Source: Deltaproteobacteria bacterium
Lineage (GTDB): Bacteria; Desulfobacterota; DSM-4660; Desulfatiglandales; B25-G16
Assembly: GCA_020348625.1 (NCBI GenBank)
Contig: CP070752.1
Coordinates: forward strand, 2,066,590-2,075,811
Reading direction: 5' to 3'
DNA: 9,222 bases
Shown one piece after another: positions 1 to 5,404 of this stretch. Within the stretch, counting starts at the first letter, position 1. Each line of letters opens with the position of its first letter. The notes under the pieces are model-generated. The model worked only from the letters and a program-made list of their open reading frames with translations. It searched no databases and was not told where the DNA came from. The position numbers were made by a program, and so were the translations under genes.

Positions 1-21
1 CAGTTTGTCACCTTGTAACCT

Positions 22-67
22 GCCGGCGGGATGAAGGAGTACTTCATCCCGCCCGGCTGTTTTTAAT
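22..67 (+). terminator. Rho-independent terminator of the upstream gene
   Basis: A GC-rich hairpin has its left arm at 22-36 and its right arm at about 42-57, pairing GCCGGCGGGATGAAG with CTTCATCCCGCCCGGC through one bulged C. A T-rich tract (58-67) follows, which makes it an intrinsic terminator on the plus strand only. Reading from base 1, the frame runs Gln-Phe-Val-Thr-Leu and stops at TAA 16-18, so the last five codons of an upstream plus-strand gene may be at 1-18. That tail is too short to identify. Confidence 0.85.
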
Positions 68-113
68 TTTACAGCCTAACGGTTTGTTTCAATTCGAACG
101 TTGCTTGGGGTAT

Positions 114-212
114 GGTGGTGTTTCGCACCTGAAAGGGGTGAGGTTTGACCCCGGATAACCGGCACAGGGGTCCTCTGAGACCACGACCCAGGCAGCCCTG
201 GCGAACACCCCC
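114..212 (+). other. Self-complementary leader region, possible structured RNA
   Basis: This sits in the 240-bp gap before the amidohydrolase, just after the terminator. An outer stem pairs GGTGTT plus CGC (117-126) with GCGAACACC (201-209), with one bulged T, and two more G-C pairs lie beyond a single mismatch. Inside are CACC/GGTG (126-129/137-140), GACCCC/GGGGTC (147-152/167-172) extended by GAG/CTC, and CCAGG/CCTGG (188-192/197-201). Together they could form a branched fold of about 100 nt. I compared it by eye with 6S RNA, the small SRP RNA, T-box leaders and common riboswitch cores, and saw no convincing match. It could be a 5' leader element, a separate RNA on either strand, or chance GC pairing. 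Confidence 0.3.
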
Positions 213-318
213 TTCACACGTGCTGAGTCCTTACTGAACGAGTTCGTCCTCGAGATCTTGAATCCAAGGACTTCGTGCGTTCCGTTTTGAAACAACTCAA
301 ATGCTTGGAGGTAGCGCT

Positions 319-1482
319 ATGATGGATTTTGCCAAACTCGTGCGTGAACAGAAAGACCGTATCGTTAAGGTGCGTCGAGACCTGCATCTCATTCCGGAAC
401 CTGCTTACACGGAAAAGAAAACCTCTGCTTATCTAGCCGAGTACCTGCGTGGAGAGGGTCTTGAAGTGCAAACGGGAATTGCTCAATACGGTGTTGTGGG
501 GTTAATGAAGCTCCCTAGTCCTGGAAAGACCCTGATGATCCGATCCGACATAGACGCCCTTCCCGTTACCGAAGCAACCGGCCTTCCTTTTGCCTCAACA
601 CACGAGGGGGCGATGCATGCATGCGGCCACGACGCCCACATGGCCATGGTACTGGGTGCTGCAATAGTCCTGAACAAGGTTAAGGATAGTTTGCACGGGA
701 ATATCAAGTTCTTGTTTCAGCCTGCTGAAGAGGGCCCCGGAGGCGCCAAGCCCATGATCGAGGAAGGTGTTATGGAAAATCCCCACGTGGATTATTCCGT
801 TGGGTGTCATGTGTGGCCTGCCATACCTGAGAAGACCATAGGAGTGAAGGCCGGCCGTCTCATGGCTGCCATGGACCGTTTTGACCTTAAAATTATCGGC
901 AAAGGAGGCCATGGTGCCATGCCCCATCTCTGCGTGGATGCGCTCGAGGTGGGTACCCAGGTTGTTAATGCGCTGCAACGCATTGCAAGCCGGCACATGA
1001 GTCCCCTGAGCCCAACCGTTGTCACGGTGGGCAGTTTCCAGGCCGGCACCACCTTTAATGTTATCCCCGGTGAGGCCCAGATGTGCGGTACCACAAGGAC
1101 CTTTGACCGAGATATTTGGGCCTCGTGGCCCGAGCGCGTTGAAAGGATTGTTCGAGGCGTGTGTGAGTCAATGGGTGCAGAGTACGAATTGAAGTATTCG
1201 CAAGGATATCCGCCATTGCTGAATGATGAGTCCATGGCTGAGGTGGTTCGCAAATGCGCACGAGATGTGGTAGGCGAAGATGGGGTCCTTGAGCCTGAGG
1301 AGACGATGGGCGGTGAGGATATGGCGTTTTACCTGGAAAAATCAAAGGGGTGTTTTTACTTCCTGGGCGTGGGCCGAGAGGGATGTGCCCCCCTTCACAA
1401 TCCGAAATTCGACTTGAATGAAGATGTAATGTTGACAGGTGTTGAGACCTATTGCCGCATTGCCCTTGAATTGTTGGGATAG
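319..1482 (+). CDS. M20-family metal-dependent amidohydrolase (N-acyl amino acid / hippurate hydrolase type)
   Basis: This is a cytoplasmic metallohydrolase of 387 aa that cleaves amide bonds of N-acyl amino acids or related amides, releasing the acid and the amino acid. The exact substrate cannot be read from the sequence. Visible motifs are SDIDALPV (residues 76-83), the metal-site HACGHD with Cys102 and His104, PAEEGPGG with catalytic Glu137 and metal ligand Glu138, His164 (GCHVWP), the lid-domain GKGGHGAMP with His198, and a C-terminal GGEDM followed by His360 (PLHNPKF). All canonical ligands are present and the length is normal, so it should be active. The start at 319 is chosen because GGAGGT at 307-312 lies 6 nt upstream; an in-frame ATG at 301 would place that site inside the gene. 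No signal peptide is seen. It appears to be a single-gene unit, with a repeat element immediately downstream. Confidence 0.95.
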   Translation: MMDFAKLVREQKDRIVKVRRDLHLIPEPAYTEKKTSAYLAEYLRGEGLEVQTGIAQYGVVGLMKLPSPGKTLMIRSDIDALPVTEATGLPFASTHEGAMHACGHDAHMAMVLGAAIVLNKVKDSLHGNIKFLFQPAEEGPGGAKPMIEEGVMENPHVDYSVGCHVWPAIPEKTIGVKAGRLMAAMDRFDLKIIGKGGHGAMPHLCVDALEVGTQVVNALQRIASRHMSPLSPTVVTVGSFQAGTTFNVIPGEAQMCGTTRTFDRDIWASWPERVERIVRGVCESMGAEYELKYSQGYPPLLNDESMAEVVRKCARDVVGEDGVLEPEETMGGEDMAFYLEKSKGCFYFLGVGREGCAPLHNPKFDLNEDVMLTGVETYCRIALELLG

Positions 1483-1525
1483 TTTCGGTCATTTGATAAT
1501 TGAGACGTACAACCTGCCTTTCTTA

Positions 1526-1711
1526 GGACAGGATTCACAGGATTTCTTGGATACTTGCTTCTTGGCTTTCCGGATGAAAGCCAAGAAGTGCAATCGCCTT
1601 CGGCGAATTTGAAAAGATACTCTGGCTTCACCTTCCCGCCGTGCGGGATTGTGCTGCATCACTTTCATCTGGAAAGTGATGCAAAAAAAGAAATCCTATT
1701 GATCCTGTTTA
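1526..1711. repeat. Palindromically organised hairpin-array element with inverted ends (MITE-like)
   Basis: The left end (1526-1546) carries two ACAGGATT copies. The right end (1690-1711) is its imperfect inverted copy, with 16 of 20 positions matching when reverse-complemented. Between them lie four hairpins. H1 has a perfect 13-bp stem (1558-1570/1576-1588). H2 pairs TCGCC with GGCGA (1594-1598/1602-1606). H3 pairs CCCGC with GCGGG (1635-1639/1643-1647). H4 has an 11-bp stem (1656-1666/1672-1682). The tips of H1 and H4 are inverted relatives: CTTTC-CGGAT-GAAAG against CTTTC-CAGAT-GAAAG on the other strand. The whole unit is therefore roughly a palindrome. It encodes no convincing protein. 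Runs of A (1683-1689) follow H4, so it is not a plus-strand terminator. It ends about 27 bp before the next gene. Confidence 0.7.
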
Positions 1712-1738
1712 TCTTGTCAATAAATGCTTGTCAGGCCT

Positions 1739-2044
1739 ATGGACTTACTTGTTAGAGTAAAAGAGATAAAGGGAACGTGCCCTGTATACAGCCCCGGAGA
1801 TTCCATTGTCATACGGGACGGCTATGTCCTCGACACATCCAAGAGCGCCCGTGTCTGCATGCACTCCCTGGCCTCCCTGATGCCCTATTACGTTGCCCTC
1901 TCCCGGGGAATTCCGCCTGAGGCCCTGGGCCTTTCAGGGCCCAAAGCGGGCGTGGCCTACCTCCAGTGTCTGGACCCCTGCGAGCTGACCGGTGGCGGAA
2001 CAGTTGTCTTTGAGATCTCCGTTCAGGATAGCACCCATCCCTGA
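1739..2044 (+). CDS. TIGR04076-type small protein, function unknown
   Basis: This is a 101-aa soluble protein resembling the TIGR04076 family of uncharacterised small proteins common in anaerobes. The family signature can be followed: VRVKEIKGTCP (residues 5-15), a PGD turn (19-21), RVCMHSLASLMPYY (38-51), a central loop, and a C-terminal QCLDP (76-80) leading to GGGTVVFEI (85-93). Cysteines stand at 14, 40, 77 and 81, and the first three recur in the related protein at 8520-8993, which suggests a metal or redox role; this is inference. I chose the ATG at 1739 because MDLLVRVKEIKG matches how the family begins. The ATG at 1724 lies close to the repeat element and adds five atypical residues. 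No strong ribosome-binding site is visible, so the exact start is uncertain. Confidence 0.8.
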   Translation: MDLLVRVKEIKGTCPVYSPGDSIVIRDGYVLDTSKSARVCMHSLASLMPYYVALSRGIPPEALGLSGPKAGVAYLQCLDPCELTGGGTVVFEISVQDSTHP

Positions 2045-2116
2045 TGAATCATATCCAATGTGTCCCGGTCAGCGTGGCTTTGCGTGGCCGCGATTTTGTC
2101 GGGATAAAAACATCCT

Positions 2117-2160
2117 ATCCCCCAAATGGGGGATTTCAAGACCAGTCTCCCTGGTATAAT
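2117..2160 (+). promoter_or_regulatory. Hairpin followed by an extended -10 promoter
   Basis: A 7-bp hairpin, ATCCCCC/GGGGGAT (2117-2123/2128-2134), may mark the end of the preceding transcript, although no T tract follows. Downstream, TGGTATAAT at 2152-2160 is a perfect extended -10 element (TG-N-TATAAT). The -35 region is poor, which extended -10 promoters tolerate. Transcription would start near 2167, about 64 nt before the ORF at 2231. The call rests on the -10 match only. Confidence 0.45.
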
Positions 2161-2230
2161 GCTCCCCAGTACAGGGTTCTTCATAAGGCTAATGCCGTCA
2201 TTAAGGCGGAAGTTTTGAGGGAGCGCAATA

Positions 2231-2485
2231 ATGGACAGCACAGAGCAACATATTATAAAGGAATACCGGCAGGCAGATTTTGAAAGACGTTTGCACATAT
2301 TCTTGACATACCCTTCCTTACGATCTCAGCTTTCTGAAATCGATGACCGTGAAGGGCCTGTCATACATCCCGACTTTGTTGAGTTCCAGCAGATAGGATT
2401 AAAGGTTTCAGCCACATTGAGATCTGTGCTTCAATGGGTCGGTGGTCTTTTGAGGGGATGTCGTTATCCCGTAATCGATAAGTAA
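2231..2485 (+). CDS. Small hypothetical protein, 84 aa
   Basis: I do not recognise this protein. It begins with a hydrophilic, charged segment (MDSTEQHIIKEYRQADFERR, residues 1-20), followed by an amphipathic stretch. An acidic patch EIDDREG lies near residues 36-42, and a more hydrophobic C-terminal part contains VLQWVGGLL near residues 66-74. Support for a real gene is moderate. A purine-rich GAGGGAG sits about 8 nt before the ATG, an extended -10 promoter lies upstream, and the composition looks more protein-like than the overlapping frame from 2044. An inverted repeat begins at its stop codon. It precedes the PAS-LuxR regulator on the same strand by 232 bp, but nothing visible links their functions. 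Confidence 0.5.
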   Translation: MDSTEQHIIKEYRQADFERRLHIFLTYPSLRSQLSEIDDREGPVIHPDFVEFQQIGLKVSATLRSVLQWVGGLLRGCRYPVIDK

Positions 2486-2520
2486 GTCTCGATACGCACT
2501 GAAAACGGTGACACGAGACT
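2485..2520 (+). other. Inverted repeat at the stop of the 84-aa gene
   Basis: AGTCTCG (2485-2491) pairs perfectly with CGAGACT (2514-2520), and a short CACT/GGTG stem lies inside. No T run follows, so it is not a standard intrinsic terminator. It could be an RNA 3'-end structure or an operator in the gap before the regulator gene. The rest of the gap to 2717 shows no further feature I can support. Confidence 0.35.
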
Positions 2521-2717
2521 CCGTGCCGGCAAACCTGCTTTGCTATGATCACCGCTTACCAGCCGAGGCATTGGCTGTTAACAATACGGGTAAACCTTTA
2601 TCGCTTTCGCCGGTTCACTGAAAATGTTATAAAAACCTTTACATGGAATAGATGCCCATCACATGACACAAGCATCCGTGCTTTTCAGGCTGTTTGAAAG
2701 TTAGATGTATATGAGCG

Positions 2718-3410
2718 ATGAGAATGGAAGAAGCCTTCTTCCTGGATAACCTGCTGGCAGGATTAGGCTCGGTGTTGCTGCAAAGCATACGAGATCCATT
2801 AGGCATTATGGGAAAGGATTTTATTTGCTTATGGGCTAATAAGGCGCTGGCCGCTATACATCAGAGTGAACGCGAAGATGTGATCGGGAAAGTGTGCTAC
2901 GAGGCCTTCTATAACCATACGAAACCCTGTCCTGGTTGCGCCGTTCAGGAGGTTTACCGCACGGGAAGAACCCAGGTGCAGGAACAATGGCTTGATTTCC
3001 CTGACGGCATTCGACGGTGGGGTGAAGTAAAGGCTTACCCTGTAAGAGGTTCGGACAGATCACTCGTCGCTGTTATCGTGATCGTCTTTGATATCACGGC
3101 AAGGAAAAAAGCCCTCGAAACGCAGAAACAATACTCTGACTACTTAACAAAACAGCTCGACGGAGAATCGGGTACGGAGCACGCCGTATACCTGGACGAG
3201 GGCGATGTCCCAATCAAGGTCCGCCTGAGTGGCCGGGAGAAGGAAGTGCTCCGGCTCATCACCGAAGGCTACACCAATACGCAGATTTCCGAGATTCTCG
3301 CCATAAGCCCGCATACGGTTAAGAGCCATGTCATTCATGTTTTCAATAAGCTGGGTGCCAACGATCGAACCCAGGCCGCCGTTTTGGCAGTTCGCCATAA
3401 GCTCATTTAG
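2718..3410 (+). CDS. PAS-domain LuxR-type transcriptional regulator with a C-x10-C-x2-C motif
   Basis: This is a 230-aa cytoplasmic one-component regulator. Residues about 10-130 form a PAS sensor domain ending in the typical VFDITARKKALE exit helix. A linker follows (about 131-165), and residues 168-228 are a LuxR/GerE helix-turn-helix, with LSGREKEVLRLITEGYTN and the recognition region ISPHTVKSHVIHVFNKLGA. The PAS domain carries Cys60, Cys71 and Cys74 (VCYEAF...CPGCAV), a pattern often seen in PAS proteins of anaerobic delta-type bacteria. It could bind a metal, iron-sulfur cluster or heme, or act as a thiol redox switch. There is no receiver domain, so it probably senses a ligand or redox state directly. 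The start is ambiguous: ATGs at 2718 and 2724 are both in frame and neither has a strong ribosome-binding site. Its targets are unknown. Confidence 0.92.
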   Translation: MRMEEAFFLDNLLAGLGSVLLQSIRDPLGIMGKDFICLWANKALAAIHQSEREDVIGKVCYEAFYNHTKPCPGCAVQEVYRTGRTQVQEQWLDFPDGIRRWGEVKAYPVRGSDRSLVAVIVIVFDITARKKALETQKQYSDYLTKQLDGESGTEHAVYLDEGDVPIKVRLSGREKEVLRLITEGYTNTQISEILAISPHTVKSHVIHVFNKLGANDRTQAAVLAVRHKLI

Positions 3411-3615
3411 GTGATGTTTGGGTGTTACGGGTGCCGTCATTCCCCGGGAGGGTCACCGTTCGACAAGCTCACGGCCTGTGCAAAGTCGAAGGCCGCGAGA
3501 GCGTAAGAGCAAAGGGACAATGGGGTTTACTTGTGAAAAGAATAAGTCTTTGCAAAGCCAATACGTCGCAAAGATCTCTAGCAGAAAACTCAGGAAACTC
3601 CGGGCTAAATTATCA
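3411..3615. other. Intergenic stretch with a TTCGACAAGCTCA repeat-like motif
   Basis: I see no credible gene here. At 3459-3471 there is GTTCGACAAGCTC, part of a short dispersed-repeat motif common in many bacterial genomes. Next to it CGGCCT (3472-3477) pairs with AGGCCG (3490-3495), giving a hairpin with a 12-nt loop. AGATCTCT (3572-3579) is the reverse complement of AGAGATCT (3644-3651), so these two sites flank the promoter that follows. Confidence 0.35.
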
Positions 3616-3651
3616 TTGACATTGGCGTAAATTGGCTTTATAAAGAGATCT
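3616..3651 (+). promoter_or_regulatory. Near-consensus sigma-70 promoter
   Basis: TTGACA (3616-3621), a 17-bp spacer, and TATAAA (3639-3644) give 11 of 12 consensus bases at ideal spacing, the best promoter in the window. Transcription should begin near 3651, leaving a 47-nt leader before the short ORF at 3698. The 8-bp palindrome GAGATCTC (3645-3652) sits on the predicted start site and could be a repressor site. A promoter this strong in front of a tiny ORF and a terminator suggests that the RNA is controlled after initiation. Confidence 0.8.
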
Positions 3652-3697
3652 CGGAATTTGTTAATCGCATATATCCTTTAACTGTAAGAGGAGTATC

Positions 3698-3796
3698 ATG
3701 CCGAACTGGTGTGAACCGTATTGTCCGGAGCAGACATCCCATATGATGATGTCCCGGGCTTGGTCTGTCGCCAGTTCGGGAATCATGAACAAATAG
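3698..3796 (+). CDS. Met-rich leader peptide, 32 aa (candidate)
   Basis: The ORF starts at ATG 3698 with AGAGGAG about 4 nt upstream (3687-3693) and ends at TAG 3794-3796. It encodes 32 residues: an N-terminal MPNWCEPYCPEQ with two cysteines spaced C-x3-C and a Trp, then SHMMMSRAW with three consecutive Met codons (3743-3751), and a fifth Met at residue 30. A strong promoter lies upstream and an intrinsic terminator 27 bp downstream. The next gene makes homocysteine, the direct methionine precursor. Clustered codons for the pathway end product, ahead of a terminator, are the hallmark of leader peptides such as those of trp, his and leu. Alternatively it is a free-standing small protein whose cysteines bind metal, or the RNA matters and the ORF does not. 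Confidence 0.55.
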   Translation: MPNWCEPYCPEQTSHMMMSRAWSVASSGIMNK

Positions 3797-3827
3797 GTTC
3801 TCCCTGGCAAATCGACCGACCGAGCCC
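3701..3827 (+). promoter_or_regulatory. Candidate attenuator: alternative leader RNA pairings
   Basis: Three sets of pairings are visible. P1 pairs CCGAACTGG (3701-3709) with CCAGTTCGG (3771-3779), 9 perfect pairs inside the leader ORF. P2/P3 is a stem of CCGG/CCGG (3725-3728/3754-3757) stacked on GACATC/GATGTC (3733-3738/3748-3753). The antiterminator pairs GGGCTTGGTC (3756-3765) with GACCGAGCCC (3818-3827), 10 pairs with one G-U. The antiterminator takes AGCCC (3823-3827) from the 5' arm of the terminator, so the two cannot coexist, and it overlaps P2 at 3756-3757. The Met codons run from the P3 loop into its 3' arm, so a ribosome waiting there would open P2/P3. One caution: the stalled ribosome would also cover the first bases of the antiterminator, so the direction of control is not settled. 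Confidence 0.5.
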
Positions 3828-3857
3828 AAGTGCAGCCCTTGCACTTGGGCTTTTTTT
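3823..3857 (+). terminator. Strong intrinsic terminator between leader and homocysteine gene
   Basis: AGCCCAAGTGCA (3823-3834) pairs perfectly with TGCACTTGGGCT (3840-3851) around a 5-nt loop, followed by seven T (3851-3857). It lies 147 bp upstream of the homocysteine gene on the same strand, with no clear second promoter between, so read-through should control that gene. It could instead simply end an independent small-RNA or small-protein transcript of about 200 nt. Confidence 0.9.
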
Positions 3858-4003
3858 CATGAAGGTAACGAGAGGCGCTGGTAAACGCAGTACATGCAGT
3901 ATATCTCCAACCCGCCAAGGGATGATCACAGGATGTTGCTATGAATGCATATGAAAAACGCCGAATCGTTATCAGGGAATGTTAGACGCACGGAGGAGCG
4001 AAC

Positions 4004-5170
4004 ATGGCAAAAGAGAAAAGCACAAAGACCATCGAAGAGATCAACCGAAAGATCAAAAAAGGCAATGTAGTAGTGGTGACTGCTGATGAGATGGTGGATA
4101 TAGTAAAACGTGGGGGTCCGAAACGGGCCGCGCGGGAGGTTGATGTGGTAACCACAGGGACCTTTGCACCCATGTGTTCTTCAGGCGCATTTATCAACTT
4201 CGGGCACACCAAACCCGCAATCAAGGCATCCAAGGTCTGGTTGAACAATGTACCTGCCTATGCAGGGATTGCAGCCGTTGATATCTACATCGGGGCAACG
4301 GAACCTGAAGAGGATGACCCGCTCAACCGTGTGCACCCGGGCCAATTCAGGTATGGCGGAGGACATGTAATCGAAGACCTGATTGCCGGCAAGCGGGTCA
4401 CGCTGAGGGCTACTGCATACGGTACTGACTGTTATCCAAATAAGGAGGTGGAAAAAACCATTACCTTATCAGAACTGCCCTATGCAATGCTCCTGAATCC
4501 ACGAAACGGCTACCAGAACTACCCGTGTGCGATTAATCTCACCAAAAAGACAATATACACGTATATGGGAGTATTAAACCCCATGGCAGGCAATGCCAAC
4601 TATTCCACCTCGGGACACCTGAGTCCCCTCTTTAACGACCCCTACTATCAGACCATTGGCATGGGTACGAGGATCTTCCTGGGTGGGGCTAAGGGCTATG
4701 TGATCGGGCCCGGAACCCAGCATAATCCGAATGCGGAGCGGGGAGCAAACGGCGTGCCCGTTCGGAACGCTGGCACGCTCATGGTGATGGGAAATCTCAA
4801 GGAAATGAACCCCCGTTACCTTGTAGGCATAAGCATCCTGGGATATGGGTGTTCATTAGCAGTGGGGCTGGGCATCCCTATTCCAGTTCTGAACGAGCAG
4901 ATCGCCCGTTATACCGGTGTTTCTGATGAAGAGATCTTCACCCAGATAATCGATTATGGAAACGATTACCCTAAAGGAAAGCCAGTCAGTTTGGGGCAGG
5001 TAAGCTATGCAGAGCTGAAGAGCGGAACTATACGATTTAACGGTCGGGAGGTACCCACGGCCCCCGTTTCTTCATACCCGAGGGCCCTGGAGATCGCTCG
5101 TGCCCTCAAAGACTGGATCGACAAGGGGGAATTCCTCTTGACCGAGCCCCAGGAATTGCTACCACGATAA
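4004..5170 (+). CDS. Homocysteine biosynthesis protein, DUF39/HcyBio family (aspartate-semialdehyde sulfur transfer)
   Basis: This is a 388-aa cytoplasmic protein of the DUF39 family, which in methanogens and many anaerobes is implicated in making homocysteine directly from aspartate semialdehyde and sulfide, bypassing the O-acylhomoserine route. Typical features are GTFAPMCSSGAFINFGH (residues 52-68) with Cys58, a YGTDCYP segment (139-145) with Cys143, glycine-rich blocks including FRYGGGHVIEDLIAGK (115-130), and GTRIFLGGAKGYVIGPGTQHN (221-241). Cys58 and Cys143 appear to correspond to the two conserved cysteines proposed to carry sulfur. The start is set by CGGAGGAG at 3991-3998. It stops soon after the core domain and shows no C-terminal CBS domains, and no NIL/ferredoxin partner gene lies beside it. 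Upstream is the candidate Met attenuator, downstream an intrinsic terminator, so it seems monocistronic. Confidence 0.93.
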   Translation: MAKEKSTKTIEEINRKIKKGNVVVVTADEMVDIVKRGGPKRAAREVDVVTTGTFAPMCSSGAFINFGHTKPAIKASKVWLNNVPAYAGIAAVDIYIGATEPEEDDPLNRVHPGQFRYGGGHVIEDLIAGKRVTLRATAYGTDCYPNKEVEKTITLSELPYAMLLNPRNGYQNYPCAINLTKKTIYTYMGVLNPMAGNANYSTSGHLSPLFNDPYYQTIGMGTRIFLGGAKGYVIGPGTQHNPNAERGANGVPVRNAGTLMVMGNLKEMNPRYLVGISILGYGCSLAVGLGIPIPVLNEQIARYTGVSDEEIFTQIIDYGNDYPKGKPVSLGQVSYAELKSGTIRFNGREVPTAPVSSYPRALEIARALKDWIDKGEFLLTEPQELLPR

Positions 5171-5175
5171 CGAGC

Positions 5176-5214
5176 ACAACGCTCCGACCCTCGGTCGGGA
5201 CGTTGTATTTCTTT
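5176..5214 (+). terminator. Intrinsic terminator of the homocysteine gene
   Basis: A hairpin pairs ACAACG (5176-5181) with CGTTGT (5201-5206) and CCGACC with GGTCGG. Two opposed mismatches lie between these helices and the loop is short. The T-rich tail ATTTCTTTT follows. It begins 6 bp after the stop codon. Confidence 0.8.
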
Positions 5215-5346
5215 TCATTCATATGGATTGAAACCATAACCTTCGGGAGAAACGCTTGACAATTTTCTCATACTTGGGTGTCCCCCATTCACGGCTCTCA
5301 ATCCCGTACCGGATGCAAAGCTGCATATCGAGTTGCTTTTGGAATC

Positions 5347-5368
5347 AACGTCCAGTTCGCCGGACGTT
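5347..5368 (-). other. Hairpin between convergent genes, downstream of the mscS-type gene
   Basis: AACGTCC (5347-5353) and GGACGTT (5362-5368) form a 7-bp perfect stem with an 8-nt loop, 37 bp past the stop of the minus-strand channel gene. No U tract follows on either strand, so at best it is a weak or factor-assisted 3' end. The rest of 5216-5404 shows no gene I can support. Confidence 0.3.
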
Positions 5369-5404
5369 CTGAAGTTGACACTCAATCGGGAATTCTGCAG
5401 GGGC

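Noticed and set aside
114..212. 6S RNA or small SRP RNA
   Set aside because: The outer GGTGTT/AACACC stem recalls 6S RNA, but the total size is too small and no SRP helix 8 motif or clear 6S central bubble is present.
1555..1755. 66-codon plus-strand frame across the hairpin array
   Set aside because: It consists of the hairpin stems read as codons and crosses into the next gene; there is no ribosome-binding site and no protein-like pattern.
2044..2283. 79-codon plus-strand frame whose ATG overlaps the stop of the TIGR04076-type gene (TGATG)
   Set aside because: The overlap looks like translational coupling, but the protein has no recognisable pattern. It runs through a hairpin and a promoter-like element, and it overlaps a frame with a better ribosome-binding site.
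3651..3857. SAM, cobalamin or T-box riboswitch upstream of the homocysteine gene
   Set aside because: None of the core consensus strings of those classes is visible; the pairings and the Met codons fit peptide-based attenuation better.
5256..5290. TTGACA at 5256-5261 as a plus-strand promoter
   Set aside because: No -10 element at suitable spacing, and no plus-strand gene follows.
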